DNA of 37,708 bases from the NCBI GenBank assembly GCA_030645575.1, contig JAUSMJ010000071.1:1-37708 (forward strand), written 5' to 3'. Of this stretch, positions 1 through 7,162 are shown piece after piece. Position numbers and translations under genes: made by a program. Each line of letters begins with the position of its first letter. Within the stretch, counting starts at the first letter, position 1. Origin of the DNA: Caulobacter sp. GTDB taxonomy: Bacteria; Pseudomonadota; Alphaproteobacteria; Caulobacterales; Caulobacteraceae. A model generated the notes under the pieces. That model worked only from the letters and a program-made list of their open reading frames with translations, made no database searches and was not told the DNA's origin.

Positions 1-466
1 GCTGCTGGCACGAAGTTAGCCGGGGCTTCTTCTCCGGGTACCGTCATTATCGTCCCCGGTGAAAGAATTTTACAATCCTAAGACCTTCATCATTCACGCG
101 GCATGGCTGCGTCAGGCTTTCGCCCATTGCGCAAGATTCCCCACTGCTGCCTCCCGTAGGAGTTTGGGCCGTGTCTCAGTCCCAATGTGGCTGATCATCC
201 TCTCAGACCAGCTACTGATCGTAGCCTTGGTGAGCCTTTACCTCACCAACAAGCTAATCAGACGCGGGCCGCTCTAATGGCGATAAATCTTTCCCCCGAA
301 GGGCACATTCGGTATTAGCTCAAGTTTCCCTGAGTTGTTCCGAACCAAAAGGCACGTTCCCACGTGTTACTCACCCGTCCGCCACTATCCCGAAGGATCG
401 TTCGACTTGCATGTGTTAGGCCTGCCGCCAGCGTTCGCTCTGAGCCAGGATCAAACTCTCAGGTTG
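1..466 (-). rRNA. rrs: 16S ribosomal RNA, 5' portion (cut by window edge)
   Basis: Read on the minus strand, this is the 5' part of a small-subunit rRNA. The universal 27F region (GAGTTTGATCCTGGCTCAG) lies at about 441-459, and the alphaproteobacterial continuation (GCGAACGCTGGCGGCAGGCC) follows. The window edge cuts the gene near the conserved GTGCCAGCAGC segment, about E. coli position 525. The 5' end is placed by analogy with alphaproteobacterial 16S ends starting CAAC(T/C)TGAGAG, so it may be off by a few bases. All protein ORFs in this stretch are artefacts. Confidence 0.97.
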
Positions 467-758
467 AGTTGACCGCTAACCCAAAATTACCGACCTCGGG
501 GGGAAACCCAAGGTCAATCGTTCTGGTTTTGCATAGTATCTTGACGAGTTCCCATTCACATTGGCCGCCGCGCCGAAGCGTGACGACCGATATTCATGGT
601 GTCTTCAAGAGACCGCAATTGTCAGCGTATCGAGGATAGACTTGCTCTATCCGCAAAACGCCGCCGCCTGCGTTTCTCTTTCCAAATCAACGATGTCAAA
701 GACCCGACCGGGTTGCCCCTGCCCACCGTTTAGCGCCCGGTGTCGGCGAGGAGCGGCG
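467..758 (-). other. rrn transcribed leader upstream of 16S
   Basis: This is the stretch between the most downstream rrn promoter and the mature 16S 5' end, read on the minus strand. It holds several short inverted repeats, among them GGTCTCT-tga-AGACACC near 599-615, GATAG...CTATC near 634-650, and a stronger hairpin near 504-523 (CCTTGGG...CCCGAGG) about 40 nt before the 16S. Such hairpins are usual in pre-rRNA leaders, where RNase III processing occurs. I could not identify a convincing boxA antitermination motif. No protein gene is supported here. Confidence 0.6.
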
Positions 759-787
759 TATCTAGTCGCTCCGTTTTTCCGTGTCAA
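759..787 (-). promoter_or_regulatory. rrn promoter P4 (most proximal, near consensus)
   Basis: On the minus strand TTGACA (787-782) is followed after 17 bases by TAGATA (764-759), a near-consensus housekeeping promoter. Downstream comes CGCCGCTCCTCGCCG, which recurs after promoter P1 at 1073-1101. It is the last of four evenly spaced promoters reading into the 16S gene. Confidence 0.75.
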
Positions 788-862
788 CCGGCTTCTTTCG
801 AAGCATTCCGGTTTCTCCGGTTCCCGTCGTTCCGGAATGAACCGGGCTGGCGGGAGAGGCGT

Positions 863-891
863 CTCTAAATGAAAGCGCCCAACCAAGTCAA
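863..891 (-). promoter_or_regulatory. rrn promoter P3
   Basis: On the minus strand TTGACT (891-886) is followed after 17 bases by TTAGAG (868-863). An A/T-rich tract (GATAAAAAGAA) sits just upstream of the -35, like an UP element, inside a context (TCGGTTC...GTTGACTTGG) shared with P2. The -10 is weaker than in P4. Confidence 0.6.
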
Positions 892-966
892 CCAGTTCTT
901 TTTATCGGAACCGATTTTCTTGCCCCGTAAAGTTCGGAAACTTTCCGAACCCTCCAGGAGGCGGCC

Positions 967-996
967 TCAATACTGAGAAGCCTTAGTCCAAGTCAA
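967..996 (-). promoter_or_regulatory. rrn promoter P2
   Basis: On the minus strand TTGACT (996-991) is followed after 18 bases by TATTGA (972-967). The upstream A/T-rich tract GTTTTTAAATAGAA resembles an UP element, and the TCGGTTCTG...GTTGACTTGG context is shared with P3, indicating a duplicated module. Confidence 0.55.
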
Positions 997-1072
997 CAGA
1001 TTCTATTTAAAAACAGAACCGATCATCTTGGGTCGCCGGGCGAAAACTTTCCGTTCCGGCGAGGAGCGGCGC

Positions 1073-1101
1073 TTCTAGTCGAAGCCCCGACCCTCCGTCA
1101 A
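1073..1101 (-). promoter_or_regulatory. rrn promoter P1 (most distal)
   Basis: On the minus strand TTGACG (1101-1096) is followed after 17 bases by CTAGAA (1078-1073). The -10 and downstream region (GACTAGAAGCGCCGCTCCTC) is nearly identical to that of P4, about 314 bp nearer the 16S gene. Confidence 0.65.
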
Positions 1102-1430
1102 CCGACCATCTTCGATTTCCGCCAACTTCCGGCCGAAGCCGTCCGCAGGACGCAAACCGGGCTAGGGGCCGCCGAGGGGCTTCCCTCTTCAGTAACCGTC
1201 ACCGAGTCGATTGAGGCTGCGGACCCTAGCGGCTGAACCCGCGAAAATCAAGAGCCTTTAGGGCTTTCGGTCGTCGCGGCCAGCCCGGGGATCCGAGCGA
1301 GCGCGGCGTATATCGGGCGCGGTGGCCGACTCGCAACCCCCGTCGGCGACAAATCTGTGAACCCCGCCCCCGGATGGCTTGCGAACCCCTGCCCCGCCCG
1401 GCAAAGACGGTGGCTGGAGAGCCGGCTTCC

Positions 1431-1868
1431 ATGTTGTCGCACAAGGCCCGATACGCGCTGCGCGCCCTGGTCGAACTGACCCGCGAGGGCGGCGGCCAGA
1501 TGACAGCCGGCGATCTGGCCGCGCGGGCGGACGCGCCGCGCAAGTTTCTCGAGGCGATTCTTCTGGAACTGGCGCGCCGGGGGCTGGTCCGCAGCCGGCG
1601 CGGCAAGTTCGGCGGCTACGCCCTGGGCCGTCCGCCGGAAGACATCTCCTTCGCCGAGGTGATCCGGGTGATCGACGGGCCGCTGGCCCTAGCGCCCTGC
1701 GTCAGCCGCACGGCCTTCCGCAAGTGCGACGACTGCCCCACGCTCGAAGACTGTTCGCTGCGGGAGGCGCTGCTGCGCGCCCGCGACGCCACGGCCGACG
1801 TGCTGGAGGGCTACAGCCTGGCCGATGCGGCCCGGGCGGGGGCCGTGGAAATACCGGGCCGGGCCTAG
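1431..1868 (+). CDS. Rrf2 family transcriptional regulator, putative Fe-S sensor
   Basis: A 145-residue protein with the N-terminal winged helix of Rrf2/IscR-type regulators (MLSHKARYALRAL, a helix-turn-helix around residues 25-50, and the wing RGKFGGYALGRPPEDIS at about 57-73). Four cysteines, at about 90, 99, 102 and 108, lie where family members such as IscR, NsrR and RirA bind an Fe-S cluster, so cluster-based sensing is plausible but unproven. The start at 1431 is chosen because Rrf2 homology begins there and GGAGA lies about 11 nt upstream; an in-frame ATG at 1374 would add residues with no family match. The gene converges on the CBS protein with a 4-nt overlap. Its target genes cannot be read from context. 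Confidence 0.88.
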   Translation: MLSHKARYALRALVELTREGGGQMTAGDLAARADAPRKFLEAILLELARRGLVRSRRGKFGGYALGRPPEDISFAEVIRVIDGPLALAPCVSRTAFRKCDDCPTLEDCSLREALLRARDATADVLEGYSLADAARAGAVEIPGRA

Positions 1869-2293
1869 CCCGCGGCGATATAGGCCTTCAGGCCGTCGGC
1901 CTCGGCCTCGATCTCGCTGATCTTGTGCTTCACCAGGTCGCCGATCGAGATGATTCCGGCCAACCGCCCCTCGCGCATCACCGGCAGGTGCCGGATCCGG
2001 CGATCGGTCATCCGGCCGAGCAGCGAGTCGACGGTCTCGGCCGGGGTGGCGAAGACCACGTCGCGGGTCATGCAGATGTCGATCGTGCGATGCAGGGCCC
2101 CTGCCCCCTGCTCCGCGACCATGCGCACGATGTCGCGCTCGGAGACGATGCCGACCACCTGATCGCCATCGACCACCACCATGGCCCCGACCCGGCGAGT
2201 GTGAAGCAGCGCCGCCACCGCGCCGACGGTCTCGCCGGGGCCGGCGGTAAAGACCAGGTCGCCCTTGTCCTTGAGGATCTGGGAAACGAGCAA
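1865..2293 (-). CDS. Two-CBS-domain protein
   Basis: A 142-residue stand-alone CBS-pair protein. CBS1 spans about residues 10-62 (ending VVGIVSERDIVRMV) and CBS2 about 75-130 (ending LAGIISIGDLVKHKI). Such Bateman modules bind adenine nucleotides and regulate partner proteins; no catalytic domain is attached. The start is TTG at 2293, supported by a strong GGGAGG six bases upstream. Its stop overlaps the stop of the convergent Rrf2 gene by 4 nt. Stand-alone CBS proteins of this size are common in alphaproteobacteria with unknown partners. Confidence 0.9.
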   Translation of the reverse strand: MLVSQILKDKGDLVFTAGPGETVGAVAALLHTRRVGAMVVVDGDQVVGIVSERDIVRMVAEQGAGALHRTIDICMTRDVVFATPAETVDSLLGRMTDRRIRHLPVMREGRLAGIISIGDLVKHKISEIEAEADGLKAYIAAG

Positions 2294-2352
2294 AGCTGTC
2301 CTCCCTCTCTATATCCCTGTTATGGACAGGCTCTAGCAAACCGCGCCGGGAA

Positions 2353-3024
2353 TCAACGCTCCTCGCGGTAACTTGGCCGTGCGAGGCGGGTGAACGGCCC
2401 GATCAGCAGCAGGCCGGCGACGAAACCGGCGATATGCGCCTCCCAGGCGATGCGCAGCCCTTCGACGGCGAATCCGGTCAGGCCGATCAGCAGATTGAGC
2501 ACCACGACCGCGGCGATCTGTCCGCGCACGGGCCCCTGCCACGGGCCCCACAGGCCGCGTCGGCGGCCGAGCAACCGCGCCGCGCCGCCCCACAGGCCGC
2601 TGATCGCGCCGGACGCGCCGACCACCAGACCGGTTCCGCCGGGATGCAGGGCGACGAATCCCAGGCCGCCGGCGGCGCCGCAGACCAGGAAGTAGAGCAG
2701 AAAGATCCCTGCCGACCGGGCGCCCGGTCCAAAATGCCGGGCGACGGCCGGACCGAAGGCCAGGGCCGCGCCGCTGTTCATCAACAGATGAACGAGATTG
2801 CCGTGCAGGAAGATGTGGCTGAGCAGCGTCCACCAGCGCCCCCGCGACAGGCCTTCGCCGGACAGGGCCAGCAGCGCCACGCCGTCGGGCGACAACAGGA
2901 AAACCTGTGCGGCATAAGCGATCGCGAGCAGGCCGATGACCGCCAGGCTGACCCGCGGCGCATTGAAGAACGGCTCGTGGACCGGGGTCCGGGCGACGGT
3001 CGGCTCGTCCTGCGATTCGCTCAC
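2353..3024 (-). CDS. Rhomboid family intramembrane serine protease
   Basis: A 223-residue polytopic membrane protein with rhomboid hallmarks: HGNLVHLLMN (His74, His79, Asn83), the active-site GASG with Ser138, and a C-terminal AHIAG with His197 that would complete the Ser-His dyad. About six hydrophobic segments follow a short polar N-terminus. The GTG at 3024 is preferred because AAGGA lies about seven bases upstream; a TTG at 3048 would add eight residues without a good ribosome site. It is divergent from the holdfast operon, with 121 bp between them carrying the sigma-54 promoter of hfaA. The substrate is unknown. A link to surface adhesion is suggested only by position. Confidence 0.88.
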   Translation of the reverse strand: MSESQDEPTVARTPVHEPFFNAPRVSLAVIGLLAIAYAAQVFLLSPDGVALLALSGEGLSRGRWWTLLSHIFLHGNLVHLLMNSGAALAFGPAVARHFGPGARSAGIFLLYFLVCGAAGGLGFVALHPGGTGLVVGASGAISGLWGGAARLLGRRRGLWGPWQGPVRGQIAAVVVLNLLIGLTGFAVEGLRIAWEAHIAGFVAGLLLIGPFTRLARPSYREER

Positions 3025-3088
3025 GCGATTTCCTTCCGCCTTAACCAAATCACCAAGGGTTCGCCCGCAGGATGAAAGCTGTCCTGAT

Positions 3089-3105
3089 CTGGCACGCTCA
3101 TTGCT
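3089..3105 (+). promoter_or_regulatory. Sigma-54 (RpoN) -24/-12 promoter of hfaABD
   Basis: The sequence CTGGCACGCTCATTGCTT matches the sigma-54 consensus YTGGCACG-N4-TTGCW. The invariant GG (3091-3092) and GC (3103-3104) are separated by exactly ten bases. The predicted start point is near 3115, giving a leader of about 30 nt before the hfaA ATG at 3146. A TTAACC, which could be one half of a CtrA site, sits upstream near 3040. No clear activator inverted repeat was identified. Confidence 0.8.
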
Positions 3106-3145
3106 TGTGCGCTGGCGTGCATTTCATCCGCGCGGAGCTTTTTGC

Positions 3146-3571
3146 ATGGCGGCGTTTCCTTCCAAGAGGCTTTTCGCGATCGGCGTCGGGGCGGCGCTGG
3201 CCGGGGCGGCGCTCGCGTCGGCCGTCCAGGCCCAGCAGATGAGCACCAACTCCGCCTCGTACAATGCCGGATACGGCCGCGTCTCCGGCCAGGAGAACCG
3301 CGCCGTCGAATACGGCACGCGCGATTCCTCGGCCAACCGGCTGGTCGTCAACGGCCTGATCCAGAGCGGCGAGACGCAGAGCAACTTCTCGCAGACCAGC
3401 GGCGGGGTGTTCAGCTCGTCCACCGGCGTCGGCGCGGGCGGCAGCTCGACGGCCATCGGCAACAACCTGGTCGTCATCACCCAGGGCAGCTGGAACACGG
3501 TGGTCGTCACCTCGGTCCAGACCAACACCGGCGCCGTCACCGCCGGATCGACGACCAACGGGGGCGACTGA
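3146..3571 (+). CDS. hfaA: Holdfast anchor protein HfaA
   Basis: A 141-residue secreted protein: signal peptide MAAFPSKRLFAIGVGAALAG..., with likely cleavage after AVQA (residue 29), and a mature part rich in Gly, Ser, Thr, Asn and Gln. A curlin-like motif AIGNNLVVITQGSWN lies at about 103-117. In Caulobacter, HfaA is a surface protein that, with HfaB and HfaD, fixes the polar holdfast to the stalk tip. The call rests on these features and on the order hfaA-hfaB-hfaD. The ATG at 3146 has GGAG eight bases upstream. Its TGA overlaps the hfaB ATG (TGATG), implying translational coupling. The likely driver is the sigma-54 promoter at 3089-3105. Confidence 0.87.
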   Translation: MAAFPSKRLFAIGVGAALAGAALASAVQAQQMSTNSASYNAGYGRVSGQENRAVEYGTRDSSANRLVVNGLIQSGETQSNFSQTSGGVFSSSTGVGAGGSSTAIGNNLVVITQGSWNTVVVTSVQTNTGAVTAGSTTNGGD

Positions 3572-4587
3572 TGTCCACGGCCGGGGCGCGCATCGGCGCG
3601 CTGCTCACCGCCAGTTCGCTCGCCCTGTCGGCCTGCGCCACGCCCGTGGCCGGGCCGAACGGGCTTTACGCCTCGCCCATCGGCTCCGCGCAGGTGACGG
3701 CGAACCCCACCCCCTACACCGACGCCCTGGTTTGCATCGCCCAGTATGCCCGGCAGTATAATCTGCGCTCCCCGCGCATCTCGGTCGGCCGCATCAGCGA
3801 CTTCACCGGCAAAGAGGAGGCCGACGGGTCGGGCCGCAAGGTGACGCAGGGCGCCTCCCTGATGGCCATGTCTGCTCTGGGCAAGGCCGGCATTTCGCAG
3901 GTCGAGCGGTTCGACACCTCGGTGTCGGAACTCGAGCTCAAATACGCAAACAACAAGCTGATCACAGACGGTCCGACCCCTGGGGTCGATGGTCCGGTCG
4001 ATCCGCGCAAGATCTTCTCCGGTCAGGTGGCCGGGTCGGACTTCTACATCACCGGCGGCATCACCGAGCTGAACTACAACATCCGCTCCACCGGCGGCGA
4101 CGCCCTGGCCGGCGACCGCGACGCCGAAGGGCTCAAGGGCAGCTTCCGCAGCCGGGTGTTCGTGATGAACATCGCGCTCGACCTGCGGCTGGTGAACACC
4201 CGCACGCTCGAGGTGGTCGATGTCATCTCCTATCAGAAGCAGATCGTCGGCCGCGAGGTCGGCCTGGGCCTGTTCGACTTCCTGAACGGCAACGTGTTCG
4301 ACATTTCCGCCGGCTCCAGCGCGCTGGAACCGGTGCAGCTGGCGGTCCGCTCGCTGGTCGAGCGCGCCGTGGTCGAGATGTCCGCCAACCTCTACGGCAT
4401 GCCCGGACCGCAATCCTGCATGAACGTCGACCCGCTCGGCGGCGGAACCACGGGGGCCACGGGCGGCTTCACGCCGGCCTACAACAACCTGGGGACCAAC
4501 AATGCCGCGACCCGCGCCGACCCGAATCGCTGGAACGATGGCCGCGCTACCGGCGATCGGCCTCCTCCTCTGCGCGGCCGCTACTAG
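3571..4587 (+). CDS. hfaB: Holdfast anchor secretion lipoprotein HfaB (CsgG family)
   Basis: A 338-residue outer-membrane lipoprotein of the CsgG family. A signal peptide ends in the lipobox LSAC (Cys22). The CsgG-like core follows (ISVGRISDFTGK, FYITGGITELNYN, IALDLRLVNTRTLEVVDVIS). In Caulobacter, HfaB is needed for secretion and stability of HfaA and HfaD, as CsgG exports curli subunits. The C-terminal tail from about residue 295 is Gly/Asn/Pro-rich and seems specific to this group. The gene overlaps hfaA by three bases at its start and hfaD by 86 nt at its end. Assignment is by family motifs and gene order. Confidence 0.9.
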   Translation: MSTAGARIGALLTASSLALSACATPVAGPNGLYASPIGSAQVTANPTPYTDALVCIAQYARQYNLRSPRISVGRISDFTGKEEADGSGRKVTQGASLMAMSALGKAGISQVERFDTSVSELELKYANNKLITDGPTPGVDGPVDPRKIFSGQVAGSDFYITGGITELNYNIRSTGGDALAGDRDAEGLKGSFRSRVFVMNIALDLRLVNTRTLEVVDVISYQKQIVGREVGLGLFDFLNGNVFDISAGSSALEPVQLAVRSLVERAVVEMSANLYGMPGPQSCMNVDPLGGGTTGATGGFTPAYNNLGTNNAATRADPNRWNDGRATGDRPPPLRGRY

Positions 4588-5758
4588 CCAGGCGCAGACC
4601 CCGCCCAGCGAGGTCATCAACAACCAGATCCAGCTGGGCGACGTGTTCGGGACCCAGGTGCTGGACGTGGTCGAGGTCAGCGAAGGCGTCAGCGCCGAGA
4701 CCTCGGCCACCGGCAACAACCTGATCGGCTCGACCGAGGGCGCCGACCTCAACATCACCTCGAACCAGACGATGGCCGGTTCGACCATCGCCTCGACCAC
4801 GGTCAACGTCACGACCGACATGGGCGAGACCTCGCAGATCAACACCAGCGCCATCGGCAACGCGGTCGAGGCCGGCACGACCCAGGGCACGATGGTCGGG
4901 GTCTATACCCAGATCGCCACCGCCGCCCCGCAGGTCACCGCCAGCGGCATGCTGGAGGCCGAGACGGCCTCGGCCGGCGATGTCGGCCTGGCCACCACCG
5001 CCACGGTCAACAGCGTCTCGCTGGGCCTGACCAACGGCTCGGCCGGGGTGCTGGTCAACCAGACCAGCGCCGCCTCGGTGCTGGCCGACGGCGGGGCCAT
5101 CGTCGGCTACGTCAGCGGCACGGCGGACGTCTCGGGCATGGCGTCGGGCAACAGCATGAGCCTGGTCGGCACGGACTCCTCGGCCGCGCGCGCCATCGTC
5201 TACCAGAGCAACACTGCCGCCCTGACCCAGGCCAGCCAGTTCACCGCCTATGGCAACGCCCAGACCGCCGCCACCAGCGCCACGGCCAGCGGCAACGTGA
5301 TCGCCGCGGTCAACGAGGGCGTGCTGCTCGACCTGACCTCGACCCAGTCGAACCAGTCCTACGTGCGGGCCCAGGCCGAGGGCAGCAGCTATGAGTTCGG
5401 CGAGGGAACCGCGACGGCCTACGCCGTGGGCAACTCGACCCTGGCCGGCAACGCCGGCGAGGCCGTGGTGCTGGAAAACGTCCAGCTCAACACCGGCGGC
5501 GGCGTCGAGGCCATCGCCGGCTTCAGCGGAACCGACGGCTACGACGGCTACGCCCGCGCCACGGCAGTGGGCAACGACGTCACCGGCTACGCCTGCGCCG
5601 CCTGCTACGGCCAGATGACCATCGACAGCCGCCAGACCAACAGCGCCGACGTCGGCGCGACCTCGACCACCACCATCGGCTCGGGCCGACTGATCAACTC
5701 CACCGCCACCGCCGTCGGCAACAACGCCAGCTTCTATGTGACGCGGCCGGGGTCGTAG
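4502..5758 (+). CDS. hfaD: Holdfast anchor protein HfaD, repeat-built
   Basis: A 418-residue exported protein with predicted cleavage after TSQA (residue 31). The mature protein is very rich in Ala, Gly, Ser, Thr, Asn and Gln and is built from eight degenerate repeats. The A-x-G-N-like core falls with Gly/Asn near residues 71, 119, 169, 216, 264, 310, 357 and 407, a period of 46-50 residues. In Caulobacter HfaD is an outer-membrane-associated holdfast anchor. The start at 4502 has GGGGA six bases upstream and gives the signal peptide a positively charged n-region; the in-frame ATG at 4538 is the alternative. The coding start lies 86 nt inside hfaB. Confidence 0.85.
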   Translation: MPRPAPTRIAGTMAALPAIGLLLCAAATSQAQTPPSEVINNQIQLGDVFGTQVLDVVEVSEGVSAETSATGNNLIGSTEGADLNITSNQTMAGSTIASTTVNVTTDMGETSQINTSAIGNAVEAGTTQGTMVGVYTQIATAAPQVTASGMLEAETASAGDVGLATTATVNSVSLGLTNGSAGVLVNQTSAASVLADGGAIVGYVSGTADVSGMASGNSMSLVGTDSSAARAIVYQSNTAALTQASQFTAYGNAQTAATSATASGNVIAAVNEGVLLDLTSTQSNQSYVRAQAEGSSYEFGEGTATAYAVGNSTLAGNAGEAVVLENVQLNTGGGVEAIAGFSGTDGYDGYARATAVGNDVTGYACAACYGQMTIDSRQTNSADVGATSTTTIGSGRLINSTATAVGNNASFYVTRPGS

Positions 5759-5767
5759 GAGCGGAAC

Positions 5768-5851
5768 GGGGACATGCGCTTCAGTGCGTGTCCCTTTCGT
5801 CAGGCAAAGCATCACGGCTGGCAGGGGACACGCACTGAAGTGCATGTCCCC
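5768..5851. repeat. GGGGACA palindromic repeat pair, class A
   Basis: Two facing near-palindromes. The first half (5768-5794) runs GGGGACATG-CGCTTCAGTG-CGTGTCCC; the second (5824-5851) is the reverse orientation, GGGGACACG-CACTGAAGTG-CATGTCCCC. They are separated by 29 bp. The same element recurs at 7821-7887 and 15913-15940, and a class B variant at 15957-16039 and 20298-20371. The layout resembles REP/BIME elements mobilised by RAYT transposases. It may also act as a terminator after hfaD. Confidence 0.85.
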
Positions 5852-6433
5852 GCGCGCGCGTTCGCGTAGCGTAGCTGTCCCTGTTGCAGGGTGCGCTTGA
5901 GGGGAGAGCTACCGGCTGCGCCGGAAGCAGTCCCTGGCGGGTGCGCGCGGGTTCGCGATCTCCACTGTTACCAGCGAGGTGGGGAGGTGGTGCGGCGCGC
6001 TCCGGTCTCGCCCGGATATCTGTTTGGTAGGCTTGCGAGAGAGGGTGAGACCGTCACGCGCCGCGAAGTTGCGTTTTCCGAGAGCTCCGGTAGGCAGCCG
6101 TTTGAAGGCTTGGCCGGTATCGACCCTCGACGGGCGGGCGGCGTGCTGCGCCGTCCCGGACCGCGACGGTAACCCCCCGTCGCCTGTCCCCGTTCGAACC
6201 CCGTCCCCACCGCCGCAAGGTCGCTGGCCGTGCGCCCTCCCCATGCGGCGGGGACAAGTCAGAGTATGGGGGCGGCGAAGGGGGTGAGGCGAAAAATGGT
6301 TGAGCGCGGCGGCGTTCGCGCAACGAAGCGGCGGAATTTCAATGACTTGCGCGCGGAGATCGTCGGAAAGCGCGGCGGTGCGAGCCCTTCCCCCTGGAGG
6401 GGGGAAGGGAGATCGCCTTTGAAAGCGGGACGC
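5852..6433. other. Long intergenic region without a supported gene
   Basis: About 580 bp with no ORF that has a recognisable family, a plausible ribosome site and sensible composition. The minus-strand ORF at 5909-6244 and plus-strand ORFs nearby are Arg/Ser/Pro-rich, as expected of random high-GC frames. The stretch contains GC-rich inverted repeats (for instance CCGCCGCA...TGCGGCGG near 6209-6250) and the 25-bp palindrome at 6385-6409. A non-coding RNA cannot be excluded, but none of the usual ones (tmRNA, RNase P, 6S, SRP) was recognised. Confidence 0.5.
6385..6409. repeat. CCCTTCCCC palindrome (possible terminator)
   Basis: CCCTTCCCC and GGGGAAGGG arms around a short loop. A closely similar palindrome occurs at 21062-21085 beside ilvC, so this is probably a dispersed element. 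It lies just past the 3' end of the minus-strand lipoprotein gene and could end its transcript, but has no clear T-tract. Confidence 0.55.
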
Positions 6434-7162
6434 TTACTCTTCGGGACCGTGAATAGTAAGCGCGCTCGCTTCACGGTAAAATAACTCTCGGTCGCCAGAT
6501 TTCCGAAAGCAATCTGGACCAACCACATAACCATGATATTGATACAAAACAGTCCTGCCGATTACGGTATGCTCACCCCTTCGAATTTCCGTAACGATTC
6601 GCATGATCGAAGAATCATCAAGTGTTGAATCGAAATACCAAACCATCAAAATCTGATCGCCGTAGGGTGATAGGGGGCCAACGTATTTTCGAACAATGCA
6701 TTCCTGCGTCGGGTATTTTGAATAGTCTAAGTGACTTAATTTCGCCCGCGCGACGAATGTCGTCTTATATTCTTCGCATCCTGGATCATCCGCAGGAGCC
6801 TTTTTAAATCGATAGACGCCGGTAGGTTGGCCACTCCGTGGTTCGAACAAATGTGGCGAGGCGGGGTGCCCATGAGGCTCCAAGTAAAGATCCACCGACT
6901 TCATGCCCGGTCGTTGCAACCAGCGCTCCGCATACAGACTGTAGTCCAAGGGGACTTTTGGAACGAGGAGTCCGTTCGTCGAGGCCGGGTCCCGGACCTC
7001 GCCGAGCACAAGGATGTTTTCGATCTCACCCGGGGATTCCAACCAGCGCGATTGGCCGTCCTCCAGGCATCGGGCCAACAGCTCTGCGCTCAGGGGTGTT
7101 CGAAAGTCGCCGCCGGCGCATCCGACAAGCAGCAGAATACCTGCAAGGGGCCAGAGCCGCAT
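6434..7162 (-). CDS. Putative lipoprotein, unknown function
   Basis: A 242-residue protein with signal peptide MRLWPLAGILLLVGC; the lipobox LVGC puts the lipidated Cys at residue 15. I recognise no domain. The mature part is mixed alpha/beta-like with several Cys (about residues 32, 129, 154, 219) and many aromatic residues. The ATG lies immediately after the stop of the upstream lipoprotein gene (TGAATG), so the two form an operon, probably translationally coupled. The 3' half (about 6434-6800) is visibly poorer in GC than its surroundings, suggesting acquisition by transfer. Palindromic repeats flank the pair on both sides. Membrane location is confident; function is unknown. Confidence 0.72.
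   Translation of the reverse strand: MRLWPLAGILLLVGCAGGDFRTPLSAELLARCLEDGQSRWLESPGEIENILVLGEVRDPASTNGLLVPKVPLDYSLYAERWLQRPGMKSVDLYLEPHGHPASPHLFEPRSGQPTGVYRFKKAPADDPGCEEYKTTFVARAKLSHLDYSKYPTQECIVRKYVGPLSPYGDQILMVWYFDSTLDDSSIMRIVTEIRRGEHTVIGRTVLYQYHGYVVGPDCFRKSGDRELFYREASALTIHGPEE

Noticed and set aside
59..872. Short ORFs inside and just upstream of the 16S rRNA gene
   Set aside because: They overlap a recognisable rRNA gene and its leader; no protein is expected.
1196..1215. A fifth rrn promoter one period upstream (ATCGACTCGG near 1206)
   Set aside because: The -35 is degenerate and no -10 can be found at 17-18 bp, so it is at most a decayed module.
3124..4890. A long minus-strand frame across hfaA and hfaB, and another (4547-5845) across hfaD
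   Set aside because: Both mirror the hfa genes. Their composition is shadow-like and they show no signal peptide or domain.
5909..6244. A 111-residue minus-strand ORF in the gap after hfaD
   Set aside because: No ribosome site or domain, and a basic, low-complexity composition. Kept only as part of an unassigned region.
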